Positions 42,030 through 50,287 of a stretch of DNA of 64,000 nucleotides are shown piece by piece. The translations under genes and the position numbers were made by a program. The notes beneath the pieces were generated by a model. That model was given only the letters and a program-made list of their open reading frames with translations, did not search any database and was not told the DNA's origin. Within the stretch, counting starts at the first letter, position 1; every line of letters starts with the position of its first letter. The DNA is from Streptomyces sp. NK08204 (lineage in GTDB: Bacteria; Actinomycetota; Actinomycetes; Streptomycetales; Streptomycetaceae): NCBI RefSeq assembly GCF_020400585.1, contig NZ_JAINVF010000025.1:38875-102874 (forward strand), in the 5' to 3' direction.

Positions 42030-43259
42030 TCAGCGCAGGGCGTCGAACGCGACGTCCAGATGGCGTGGACCCCGCAGCAGCGCGTTCTGCCGGTAGGGCG
42101 GCGGGTCCTCGAGCAGGCGGGGGTTCTCCAGCCGCCGGGCCAGCTCGGACAGGGCGACCTGGGTCTCCAGCCGGGCCAGCGGAGCGCCGAAGCAGCTGTG
42201 GATGCCGCTGCCGAAGCCGAGGTGCTGGATGTCCCCGCGGTCCGGGTCGAAGCGCTCGGGCTCCTTGAACCGCTCCGGGTCCCGGTTGCCGGCGGCGAGG
42301 ACGAGCCAGATGCGTGAGCCCTTCGGGATGGTCACCCCGCGCAGCTCGATGTCGGCGATGCAGGTGCGCTGCGGCACGAGCTGCACCGGCGGTTCGTAGC
42401 GCAGGAGTTCCTCGACGATCTTCACGGACAGGTCCGGTTCGTCGCGCAGCCGCTGGAGGTACTCGGGGTGGCGCAGCAGCGTGAGCATGCCGTTGGTGAT
42501 CAGGTTGACGGTCGTCTCATGGCCGGCGATGAGCAGCAGCACCGCGGTGCTCAGCACTTCCATCGTGGTCATGACGCCGTCCGGACCGTGACTGTTCACC
42601 AGGTCGGACAGCATGTCGTCGCGTGGTTCCCTGACGCGCTGCTCCACCAGCCCGTTCAGGTACATGGCGAGCTGCAGCCGTGCGTCCTGCGCGACCCGCG
42701 CGGACTCGGCGCTCGGGCGGTCGCCGGGGTCCAGGCTGGCGACGATCGGGTCGACCCAGGCACGGAAGCGCGGTTCGTCCTCGCGCGGCACGCCGAGCAG
42801 CCGGCAGATCACGGTCACCGGGAAGGGGTACGCGAACCGGTCGACCACGTCGATCTGCCGCGCGTCCCCGAACGCGTCGATCAGGTCGGTGACGATCTCG
42901 GTGAGTTCACCGCGCAGGGAGTCGACACGGGTGGGCCGGTGCGGGGGGCCGAAGGAGCCGTTGGCGATCCGCCGCAGCCGGTCGTGCTCCGGCGGGTCGA
43001 GCCGGATGAAGCTCGGCGGCAGCCCGGTCGCCTCCGGCCCGGAGAACTCGTCGTCCCCGGCGGCGGCCAGGTTGGCGGCGTCGGAGCTGATCCGCGGATC
43101 ATGGAGCAGGGCCTCGATGTCGTAGTACGAGCTGATGAGGTACGGACCGTCCTGCTCCTCGTGCAGCACTGGCGTCCTGCGGAGTTCCTCGTAGATCGGA
43201 TAGGGGTCGGCGCGGTTCGCGAAGTCGGTGATCTTGCGCAGCATCGAGGCTCGCGTCAT
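42030..43259 (-). CDS. Cytochrome P450
   Basis: A 409-residue soluble bacterial P450. The I-helix oxygen motif is LLIAGHETTVNLI, the K-helix ExxR is VEELLRYEPPVQLVPQR, and the heme-binding loop is FGSGIHSCFGAPLARLE with the Cys ligand. It is the last gene of an apparent three-gene operon (ferredoxin, reductase, P450) on the minus strand, so all electron-transfer partners are encoded together. The substrate is unknown; no other biosynthetic genes are near, which suggests a catabolic, lipid or detoxifying role rather than a gene cluster product. AAGGAA lies before the ATG at 43259. Confidence 0.92.
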   Translation of the reverse strand: MTRASMLRKITDFANRADPYPIYEELRRTPVLHEEQDGPYLISSYYDIEALLHDPRISSDAANLAAAGDDEFSGPEATGLPPSFIRLDPPEHDRLRRIANGSFGPPHRPTRVDSLRGELTEIVTDLIDAFGDARQIDVVDRFAYPFPVTVICRLLGVPREDEPRFRAWVDPIVASLDPGDRPSAESARVAQDARLQLAMYLNGLVEQRVREPRDDMLSDLVNSHGPDGVMTTMEVLSTAVLLLIAGHETTVNLITNGMLTLLRHPEYLQRLRDEPDLSVKIVEELLRYEPPVQLVPQRTCIADIELRGVTIPKGSRIWLVLAAGNRDPERFKEPERFDPDRGDIQHLGFGSGIHSCFGAPLARLETQVALSELARRLENPRLLEDPPPYRQNALLRGPRHLDVAFDALR

Positions 43260-43294
43260 GACGGGTTCCTTGGAGCGTGGGGGCCGGGCGGCGG

Positions 43295-44695
43295 TCAGTG
43301 CCGGGCGGGGTGGAAGACCAACTGCTGGTCGGCCGGTGAGTAGCCGGTCAGGGTCACCGTGGGGCCGTGGGTCGGCAGGGACGGGTCGGGGAAGTCGGCC
43401 GCGACCGGGTGCCGGCCTTCGGGACGCCGGTCGACGGTCGGGAACTCCACGGGGAACGGCGCGCCCCGCTCGATCTGCCGCTGGTAGAACTCCAGCCAGC
43501 GGGCGTTGTCGAAGGCGACGGCGGCGATCATCCGGCCCTTGCAGCCGTAGACGCCGACGAACCTGCGCTCGGACAGCGACCCCTGCGTGATCATGAGCTG
43601 GTCGCCCATCGGCGGCACACCGACCGACTTGATGTTCACCCCGAACTGCGCGGACCAGAAGGCCGGCATCCACAGGTGCGGTCGGCGGTCGGCACCCCGG
43701 CAGACCATGTTGTGCGCGGCGGTCTCCGCCTGGGCGACGGCGTTGCCCCAGTGCTCCAGCGAGAGGAACTGGTATCCGAACAGTGCGTGCGGGGACCGCG
43801 CGACATCACCGGCGACAAAGACGTCGTCGGTGACGATGCCCCGGAAGTCGAAGGCCCGGCAGCCCGCGTCGCACGCGATGCCCCGGGGCCCCGCGCCGAG
43901 CCCCGACCCGGTCAGCCACTCGGTGTTGCGCAGCGAGCCCAGCGAGACGACCACGACCTCGGCCTCGACGACGCTCCCGTCCGACAGGTGGACGGCCCGC
44001 ACCCGGCCGGCCGAGTCGCCCTCCAGAGCGGTCACCGTGACATGGGTGCGCAGGTCCACGCCGTTGTCGGCGTGCAGGTCGGCGGCGACCGCGCCGACCA
44101 CCCCGCCGAGGGCGCCGACCAGCGGGGCACCGGCACGCTCCGCCACCGTGACGGCGATGCCCATGTCCCGGCAGGCCGAGGCGACCTCCGAACCCGCGAA
44201 GCCGGCGCCGATGACGAACACCCGGCGCGGCCCCGCCTTCAGCCGCTGCTGCAGCCTGGCCGCGTCGCCGCGCGTGCGCAGCAGACAGACGCCGTCCAGC
44301 CGGGCCTCGTCCTCCTTCGGCCACGGACGGGCCCGGACACCGGTCGCGATGAGCAGCCGGTCGTACTCCACTTCGTCCCCGTCGGCGAGCCGTACGCGCT
44401 TGGCCGCCAGGTCGAGACCGGTCGCCGCGACACCGAGCCGCCACGTGGCGTCGACCTCTCGGCGCTGGGGCAGCTCGGTGTGGCGTGCGGAAGCCGTGCC
44501 GAGCAGGACGGCCTTGGACAGCGGCGGCCGGTCGTACGGCTCGTACGGCTCGTCACCGATCATGGTGAGCGAACCGGCGAAGCCCTCGGCGCGCAGCGTC
44601 TCGGCGGCCCGCAGGCCGGCCAGCGAGGCGCCCACGATCACGATCCGGCCCTCGTGCCTGAGCCAGTCCACGTAGTCGGCGTAGTCAGCTGCCAT
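43295..44695 (-). CDS. Ferredoxin reductase (FAD/NAD(P)-dependent)
   Basis: A 466-residue FAD and NAD(P) oxidoreductase of the putidaredoxin reductase type. It has GRIVIVGASLAGLRAAETLR (FAD ADP-binding), YEPYDRPPLSKAVL, LLIATGVRARPWP, a second dinucleotide motif VFVIGAGFAGSEVASACRDMG, VFVAGDVARSPHALFG and the C-terminal SAQFGVNIKSVG. The end is longer than in PdR (a further roughly 40 residues). It moves electrons from NAD(P)H to the ferredoxin. Its start overlaps the ferredoxin gene by 11 bases. Confidence 0.9.
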   Translation of the reverse strand: MAADYADYVDWLRHEGRIVIVGASLAGLRAAETLRAEGFAGSLTMIGDEPYEPYDRPPLSKAVLLGTASARHTELPQRREVDATWRLGVAATGLDLAAKRVRLADGDEVEYDRLLIATGVRARPWPKEDEARLDGVCLLRTRGDAARLQQRLKAGPRRVFVIGAGFAGSEVASACRDMGIAVTVAERAGAPLVGALGGVVGAVAADLHADNGVDLRTHVTVTALEGDSAGRVRAVHLSDGSVVEAEVVVVSLGSLRNTEWLTGSGLGAGPRGIACDAGCRAFDFRGIVTDDVFVAGDVARSPHALFGYQFLSLEHWGNAVAQAETAAHNMVCRGADRRPHLWMPAFWSAQFGVNIKSVGVPPMGDQLMITQGSLSERRFVGVYGCKGRMIAAVAFDNARWLEFYQRQIERGAPFPVEFPTVDRRPEGRHPVAADFPDPSLPTHGPTVTLTGYSPADQQLVFHPARH

Positions 44696-44942
44696 CGCAC
44701 GCCTCCCGGCCGGACACCTCCTGACCGGACGCGGTCCGGCCCTGTCCGCCGTCCAGCCCGTCGGCCGTGATCGCCTGCACCGGACAGGCGGCGACGGCCC
44801 GCGCCAGCCGCTCCCGCTGCTCCTCCTGCGGCCGCGGGTCGTACATCAGCGCCTCCTCGCCGTGCAGGGCGAAGACATCGGGCGCGAGGAACGCGCACTG
44901 CGCGTACCCCTGGCACTTGTTGAGATCGACGACGAGTCTCAT
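44685..44942 (-). CDS. [3Fe-4S]-type ferredoxin
   Basis: An 85-residue small ferredoxin. Cluster ligands are Cys10 and Cys16 (CQGYAQC) and Cys53 (AACPVQAI), the three-Cys pattern typical of Streptomyces [3Fe-4S] ferredoxins that serve P450s; the usual fourth Cys is replaced by Tyr or Ala within CQGYAQC. First gene of the ferredoxin-reductase-P450 operon, with the reductase gene overlapping its 3' end. Start ATG at 44942. Confidence 0.9.
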   Translation of the reverse strand: MRLVVDLNKCQGYAQCAFLAPDVFALHGEEALMYDPRPQEEQRERLARAVAACPVQAITADGLDGGQGRTASGQEVSGREACDGS

Positions 44943-45127
44943 CGACGCTCCGACCTTCCGGTGGCGAAGTCCGGTGTCCCCCACCACGGTGCGCGGGTGC
45001 CTCCGGACGGCGGTCATGTCCCGTTCGCCAGCATGGAAGCCGGGCGGGGGCCTCGCGCCCCGGGGAATGCCGTTCGGGTGAGCGACCCCGCGGGGAACGC
45101 GCCACCCGGAGACCCCGTCCCGGAGGA
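44943..45127. other. Intergenic region
   Basis: 185 bases between the ferredoxin operon start and the end of the DUF885 gene. It must hold the operon promoter. No gene, clear repeat or strong hairpin is seen. Confidence 0.4.
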
Positions 45128-46819
45128 TCAGAGGCGGGACAGCTCGTCCACCAGGTCGTCCAGGCCCAGCGAGCCCTGGGACAGTGCCGCCATGTGCCAG
45201 GCCTTCAGGTCGAAGCCGGCGCCGTGCCGCTCGCGCGCCTTCTCCCGGCCCAGCAGCCAGGCCCGCTCGCCCAGCTTGTAGCCGATCGCCTGACCCGGCA
45301 TGGTCAGATAGCGGGTCAGCTCGCTCTCCACGAAGTCCGCGGGGCGGCTGCTGTGCGCACCGAAGAACTCCTGCGCCAGCTCCGGAGTCCAGCGCTCACC
45401 CGGGTGGAAGGGGGAGTCGGCCGGGATCTCCAGCTCCAGGTGCATGCCGATGTCGATGATCACCCGGACCGCGCGCATCATCTGCGCGTCCAGATAGCCA
45501 AGCCGCTCCTCCGGGTCCGTGAGGTAACCCAGCTCGTCCATCAGACGTTCCGCGTACAGCGCCCAGCCCTCCACGTTGGCGCTGACCCCGCCGACCGTGG
45601 CCTGGTAGCGGGAGAGGTCCTGCGCCACGTGCGCCCACTGCGCGAGCTGGAGGTGGTGGCCGGGCACGCCCTCGTGGTACCAGGTCGACACCAGGTCGTA
45701 CGCCGGGAACCGGGTCAGTCCCATGGTCGGCAGCCAGGTGCGGCCGGGACGCGAGAAGTCCTCCGAGGGGGCCGTGTAGTACGGCGCCGCGGCACCGCCG
45801 GGCGGGGCGATCCGGGCCTCCACCCGCCGTACCCGCTCGGCGAGTTCGAAGTGCGTGCCGTCCAGGTCCTCGATGGCCTTGTCCATCAGGCCCTGCAGCC
45901 ACTCGCGCACCTCCTCGACACCCTCGACGTGCCGGCCGTGCACGTCCAGGTGCGCGAGGGCCTCCCACGGCGTCTTCGCGCCGGGCAGGATCTTCTCCGC
46001 CTCCTGCCGCATCTCGCCGAGCAGCCGGTGGAACTCCGCCCAGCCGTACGCGTACGCCTCGTCCAGGTCCAGGTCGGTGCCGTTGAAGTACCGGGCCCAC
46101 ACCGCGTACCGGTCGCGGCCCACCGTGTTCGGGGTCCCCTCGGCCGCCGGTGCGTACACGTCCCGCAGCCAGTCGCGCAGCTCCAGCAGGGCGGCGGTGG
46201 CCGTGCGGGCAGCCTCGTCCAGCTCGGTGCGCAGGGTGTCCGGGCCTTCGGCGGCGAAGTCCTCGTACCAGCCACGGCCCTGGCCGTCCGTGTCCGTCCA
46301 CTCGGTGAGCTGGCCGATGAAGGTCGTGGTCGGCCGCGGAGCCGCGTACAGCTTGCGTTCCAGGCCCAGCGCCAGCGACTCGCGGTAGCCCGCGAGCGCG
46401 GCCGGCACCGCGCGCAGCCGTTCGGCGATCGCCGCCCAGTCCTGCTCCGTCCGCGTCGGCGTCACCGAGAAGACGTCCCGCACCGCGTGGCCAGGGGTGT
46501 GCATGTTGCCGATCGCGCGCAGATGCTCGTCTGCCTCGTGCATGGCGAGTTCGGCGGTCAGCCGCTCCCGCAGCAGCCGCCCGCAGCGGCGCTCCACGTC
46601 ACTGTCCGCGCCGGGCAGCCGCTCGGCCTCGTCCAGCTTCACGAGCGTGGCCCGTGCCAGCTCCGCCCGGGCCTCCTGGCCGGCGGGCGAGTAGTCGGGC
46701 AGCTTGCTCGAACTGTCCGGCACACCGAGGTAGGTCCCGGTGATCGGGTCCAGGGCGATCAGGTCGTCCACATACGCGTCGGCCACCTGACGGGGCAGCG
46801 GGCTCTTGGTCTCAGACAT
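45128..46819 (-). CDS. DUF885 family metallopeptidase-like protein
   Basis: A 563-residue protein of the DUF885 family, related to M32/zincin-like carboxypeptidases. The zinc-binding HExxH-like motif is STWYHEGVPGHHLQLAQWAH, with a downstream Glu ligand in NVEGWALYAERLMDELGY; MPGQAIGYKLGERAWLLGREKARERHG is also a family mark. No signal peptide is seen, so it acts in the cytoplasm, probably on peptides. It has a single-gene layout, transcribed in parallel with the downstream ferredoxin operon but separated by 185 bases. Confidence 0.88.
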   Translation of the reverse strand: MSETKSPLPRQVADAYVDDLIALDPITGTYLGVPDSSSKLPDYSPAGQEARAELARATLVKLDEAERLPGADSDVERRCGRLLRERLTAELAMHEADEHLRAIGNMHTPGHAVRDVFSVTPTRTEQDWAAIAERLRAVPAALAGYRESLALGLERKLYAAPRPTTTFIGQLTEWTDTDGQGRGWYEDFAAEGPDTLRTELDEAARTATAALLELRDWLRDVYAPAAEGTPNTVGRDRYAVWARYFNGTDLDLDEAYAYGWAEFHRLLGEMRQEAEKILPGAKTPWEALAHLDVHGRHVEGVEEVREWLQGLMDKAIEDLDGTHFELAERVRRVEARIAPPGGAAAPYYTAPSEDFSRPGRTWLPTMGLTRFPAYDLVSTWYHEGVPGHHLQLAQWAHVAQDLSRYQATVGGVSANVEGWALYAERLMDELGYLTDPEERLGYLDAQMMRAVRVIIDIGMHLELEIPADSPFHPGERWTPELAQEFFGAHSSRPADFVESELTRYLTMPGQAIGYKLGERAWLLGREKARERHGAGFDLKAWHMAALSQGSLGLDDLVDELSRL

Positions 46820-46883
46820 GCCGACCATCCTCTTACGACGAGGAAGCCTGCGTCACCCGTGTTTCGGGCATGTAGGGGCGAGT

Positions 46884-47369
46884 TCAGCTCTGGGCGTGCC
46901 CGGGCGGCAGCAGCGGCCCGCACTCCCACTGCTGGAAGATCAACCGGGTCTCCACCCGGGCCACTTCGCGCCGCGCCGTGAACTCGTCCAGCACCAGCCG
47001 CTGGAGGTCGGCCATGTCCGCCACCGCCACGTGCACGAGGTAGTCGTCGGGCCCGGTCAGATGGAACACGGTGCGCGACTCGGGCAGCGCCCGGATCCGC
47101 TCCACGAAGGGTCCCACCAGCTCCCGCCGGTGCGGCCGGACCTGTACCGACAGCAGCGCCTCCAGGCCGCGCCCGAGCCTGGCCGGGTCCAGCCGCAGCT
47201 GGTGCCCGAGGATCACGCCCGAGCGACGCAGCCGGGCCACCCGGTCCAGACATGTCGACGGCGCCACCCCGACCTGCGCGGCGAGGTCGCGGTAGGTGGT
47301 CCGGGCGTCGTTCTGCAGCAGGCGCAGCAGATGAAGGTCCACCGGATCCAGTACGACAGATTCGGCCAT
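46884..47369 (-). CDS. Lrp/AsnC family regulator (BkdR/MdeR-like)
   Basis: A 161-residue Lrp-type regulator. The helix-turn-helix is HLLRLLQNDARTTYRDLAAQVGVAPSTCLDRVARLRRSGVILGHQLRL, and the RAM domain contains VFHLTGPDDYLVHVAVADMADLQRLVLDEF. It is divergent from a PLP-dependent sulfur amino acid lyase, an arrangement known for MdeR/methionine gamma-lyase control, so it probably senses a sulfur amino acid. TACGTT lies six bases before the ATG, so it looks leaderless. Confidence 0.88.
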   Translation of the reverse strand: MAESVVLDPVDLHLLRLLQNDARTTYRDLAAQVGVAPSTCLDRVARLRRSGVILGHQLRLDPARLGRGLEALLSVQVRPHRRELVGPFVERIRALPESRTVFHLTGPDDYLVHVAVADMADLQRLVLDEFTARREVARVETRLIFQQWECGPLLPPGHAQS

Positions 47370-47381
47370 TGGCCGAACGTA
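47370..47381 (-). promoter_or_regulatory. -10 hexamer of Lrp gene (leaderless)
   Basis: On the minus strand TACGTT (47381-47376), six bases, then ATG at 47369. No Shine-Dalgarno. Confidence 0.45.
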
Positions 47382-47429
47382 GCACGGGGTTTGCCTCCGG
47401 TCATCCGTTCTGTGTTCACCCTTCCCGCC

Positions 47430-48629
47430 ATGGACTCAGCGAGCACCGGTGCCTACGACCACGTACGCACCGCATCGAGAGCACTGGCCACCGAGGCCGT
47501 GCACGCCGGCCGCGACGACCTCGCCCGCCAGGGGCTGCACGCCCCGCCGATCGACCTGTCGACCACCTATCCCTCCTACGACAGCCGCGCCGAGGCCGCC
47601 CGCATCGACGCCTTCGCCGCCGACGGCGCCGACCCGGTGGGCCCGCCGGTCTACGGCCGTCTCGGCAACCCGACCGTCGCCCGCTTCGAGACCGCCCTGG
47701 CCCGGCTGGAGGGCACGGAGTCCGCGGTCGCGTTCGCCAGCGGCATGGCCGCGCTCAGCGCGGTCCTCCTCGCCCGGTCCGCCATGGGCCTGCGGCACGT
47801 GGTCGCCGTACGGCCCCTGTACGGCTGCAGCGACCACCTGCTGACCGCCGGGCTGCTCGGCTCGGAGGTCACCTGGACCGACCCGGCCGGGATCACCGAC
47901 GCGCTGCGCCCGGACACCGGCCTGGTGATGGTCGAGTCCCCGGCCAACCCCACCCTCGCCGAACTCGACCTGCGGGCCGTCGCCCACGCCTGCGGCTCGG
48001 TCCCGCTGCTCGCCGACAACACCTTCGCCACGCCCGTCCTGCAGCGCCCGGCGGAACTCGGCGCCCGCCTGGTGCTGCACAGCGCCACCAAGTACCTCGG
48101 CGGCCACGGCGACGTGCTGGCCGGCGTGGTGGCCTGCGACGAGGAGTTCGCGGGACGGCTGCGGCAGATACGTTTCGCCACCGGTGGTGTCCTGCACCCG
48201 CTGGCGGGCTACCTGCTGCTGCGCGGGCTCTCCACGCTGCCGGTGCGGGTACGGGCGGCCTCCGCCAACGCCGCCGAACTCGTCCGCCGTCTCTCCGCCG
48301 ACCCGCGTGTGGCCCGCGTCCACTATCCGCGGCTCGGCGGCGCGATGATCGCCTTCGAGGTGCACGGCGACCCGCACGAGGTCATCTCCCGCGTCCGGCT
48401 GGTCACCCCGGCGGTCAGCCTCGGCAGCGTCGACACCCTCATCCAGCACCCGGCGTCCATCAGCCACCGCATCGTCGACGCCGATGACCGGCGCGGCGCC
48501 GGGGTGAGCGACCGGCTGCTGCGCCTCTCGGTGGGCCTGGAGGACGTCGACGATCTCTGGGCGGACCTGGACAACGCCCTCGGGGAACGGATCCTGACCC
48601 CCGTGCCGCTCCAGGAGGCGAAGGCCTGA
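47430..48629 (+). CDS. Cys/Met metabolism PLP-dependent lyase
   Basis: A 399-residue PLP enzyme of the cystathionine gamma-lyase/methionine gamma-lyase family. Seen: PPIDLSTTYPS, YGRLGNPTVARFETALARLEG, AVAFASGMAALSAVLLA, ESPANPTLAELDL, LADNTFATPVLQRP and the PLP lysine in LHSATKYLGGHGDVLAGVV. The C-terminal VTPAVSLGSVDTLIQHPASISHR is typical. It lacks a clear choice between lyase and synthase; the divergent Lrp gene favours catabolic methionine or cysteine lyase. The end is followed by a strong terminator. Confidence 0.9.
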   Translation: MDSASTGAYDHVRTASRALATEAVHAGRDDLARQGLHAPPIDLSTTYPSYDSRAEAARIDAFAADGADPVGPPVYGRLGNPTVARFETALARLEGTESAVAFASGMAALSAVLLARSAMGLRHVVAVRPLYGCSDHLLTAGLLGSEVTWTDPAGITDALRPDTGLVMVESPANPTLAELDLRAVAHACGSVPLLADNTFATPVLQRPAELGARLVLHSATKYLGGHGDVLAGVVACDEEFAGRLRQIRFATGGVLHPLAGYLLLRGLSTLPVRVRAASANAAELVRRLSADPRVARVHYPRLGGAMIAFEVHGDPHEVISRVRLVTPAVSLGSVDTLIQHPASISHRIVDADDRRGAGVSDRLLRLSVGLEDVDDLWADLDNALGERILTPVPLQEAKA

Positions 48630-48649
48630 CGGCCTTGAGGAGGTGAGAC

Positions 48650-48687
48650 GTACGGCGGCCCGGCCGGCCAGTGCCGGGCCGCCGTAC
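48650..48687 (+). terminator. 15-bp stem terminator
   Basis: GTACGGCGGCCCGGC (48650-48664) and GCCGGGCCGCCGTAC (48673-48687) form a perfect 15-bp stem with an 8-nt loop, after the PLP lyase gene and before the convergent GNAT gene. Confidence 0.85.
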
Positions 48688-48750
48688 CTGTGGGGGGCCT
48701 CGTCGTCCGCTCGCCGCGTCCGGTGCGCAGGGCTGCGCGTGGCTGCGGCC

Positions 48751-50199
48751 TCAGCCCCTGCGGGACGGGCCGCCGAGCTGCTCACGCCGAGTGGCGTACG
48801 ACGGCCGGGAGGCGACCGGGGTGGCGTCCAAGCGGGCCGTGATCACCAGGGTGCCCTCCTCGATCTGGTAGTCCAGGGGCAGCCCGAGCCCGCGCATCGC
48901 GGCGATCATGCCCGTGTTGGAGGCCTGCGTCACGGCGTACACGCTCTCGCAGCCCGCCTCCACCGCCATCGACACCAGCCGGCTGAGCAGCTCGGTGCCG
49001 ATACCGCGCCGCTGCCACGCGTCCTCGACGAGCAGCGCGACCTCCGTCTCGTCGCCGTCCCACAGCAGATGTCCGAGGCCGACGATGCGGCCCGCGGTGG
49101 TCTGCGCGGCCAGGGTCCGCCCGAAGCGGGGGCTGAGCAGGTGGTTCAGATAGCGGTCGGCGTCACCGACCGGCCCGTGGTAGCGCATGCCGAGGGTGCG
49201 CGAGGAGCACCGTTCGTGCATCGCCCTGGCCGCTGCCAGGGCGCCGGTGTCGACGCGGCGCACGGTGATGTCGTTGCCCTCGGGCAGGGTCAGCACGTCC
49301 TGGCCGCCCGGAATCCGCGGACCGAGTCGGCTGTCCAGCTCCACCAGCGCGCAGGCCCGCGCGAACTCGGCCGGTGTGAAGGGCAGATACGGCCGCTCCA
49401 CCGTGAGCACCCCACCCTCGGGATCCCGCAGCCGCATGACGGTGTCCTCCAGGACACCCTCCACGGGCACCGGTTCCGTCGCCCCGCCCCCGCCGACCGG
49501 CACGCCGGGCAGCGAACGGATCGTGCACCGGCCCAGCAACTGCCTGAGCGCCAGCGGAAGTTCCGCCGGATCAAGGGCGGTGCGGGCCGCCAGGCCGAGG
49601 ATACGGGTCGGAGCGTCGACCAGGTCATGGGCGTCGGCCCGCTCGATCCACGTCGACGCGCCGCCGGCCCGTGCGACGGCCCGGGTGATCTCGGCCGCGG
49701 GCAGTGTGTCCGGCGCCCGCAGCAGGAACTCGTCCACCGTGCCGTCGGCCAGCGGGTGCGTCTGCAGGCTCAGGATGTCGACCCGCCCGGCGGCCAGCGC
49801 CGTGCACAGGGCGGCCAGCGAACCGGGCTCGTCCTTCACGGTCGTCCGCATCCGCCACAGCACGCTCGCCCGGTCCGCGCCCCGGTCCGCTGCCTGCGGC
49901 GCTGCGGGCTGCCCGGCCGGCCGTGTCCCGTCGGCCGGCCGGGCACCGGTATCCGCCCTCGGCGGTGCGTGCCCGTGGCGGCGTGCCCACCAGATGTGGA
50001 AGCCCGTCGTCGCGGCGAGCACGATCGCGGAGATCACCAGCAGCGCCGGGCCGCCGGGCCCGTGGCCGATCACGTTGGCCACGGCGTCGGCCACGGCCAC
50101 CGCCGTGAACAGGGCGGCGAGTTCGACGACGTCCCGCCGCCAGTGGTGCACGGGCCTGCCGTGCTTCGTTCGGGTCACATCGGACATGTCTGGAGTCAT
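48751..50199 (-). CDS. Membrane-ACT-GNAT fusion protein
   Basis: A 482-residue multi-domain protein. Residues about 25-70 hold two hydrophobic helices (ELAALFTAVAVADAVANVIG and ALLVISAIVLAATTGFHIWWA). An ACT-like regulatory domain (RTTVKDEPGSLAALCTALAAGRVDILSLQTH) and a second, weaker helical/beta region follow. The end is a GNAT acetyltransferase with VALLVEDAWQRRGIGTELLSRLVSMAVEAGC, the acetyl-CoA P-loop motif RRGIGT. This suggests an amino acid-sensing membrane-associated acetyltransferase; substrate unknown. The ATG at 50199 has a CACAGT hexamer six bases upstream; an in-frame ATG at 50187 is also possible. Confidence 0.8.
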   Translation of the reverse strand: MTPDMSDVTRTKHGRPVHHWRRDVVELAALFTAVAVADAVANVIGHGPGGPALLVISAIVLAATTGFHIWWARRHGHAPPRADTGARPADGTRPAGQPAAPQAADRGADRASVLWRMRTTVKDEPGSLAALCTALAAGRVDILSLQTHPLADGTVDEFLLRAPDTLPAAEITRAVARAGGASTWIERADAHDLVDAPTRILGLAARTALDPAELPLALRQLLGRCTIRSLPGVPVGGGGATEPVPVEGVLEDTVMRLRDPEGGVLTVERPYLPFTPAEFARACALVELDSRLGPRIPGGQDVLTLPEGNDITVRRVDTGALAAARAMHERCSSRTLGMRYHGPVGDADRYLNHLLSPRFGRTLAAQTTAGRIVGLGHLLWDGDETEVALLVEDAWQRRGIGTELLSRLVSMAVEAGCESVYAVTQASNTGMIAAMRGLGLPLDYQIEEGTLVITARLDATPVASRPSYATRREQLGGPSRRG

Positions 50200-50287
50200 G
50201 CAGCCACTGTGGAGCAGAGGTGTTGCGTGATCACGAACTGATTGTGACCGATGGGTTAAGCATGCTCCGCCCTGTTTGTTGCGGTTT

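Noticed and set aside
40929..44942. Part of a biosynthetic gene cluster around the P450
   Set aside because: No polyketide, peptide, terpene or sugar synthesis gene is adjacent; neighbours are rhodanese, Imm21, DUF885 and Lrp.
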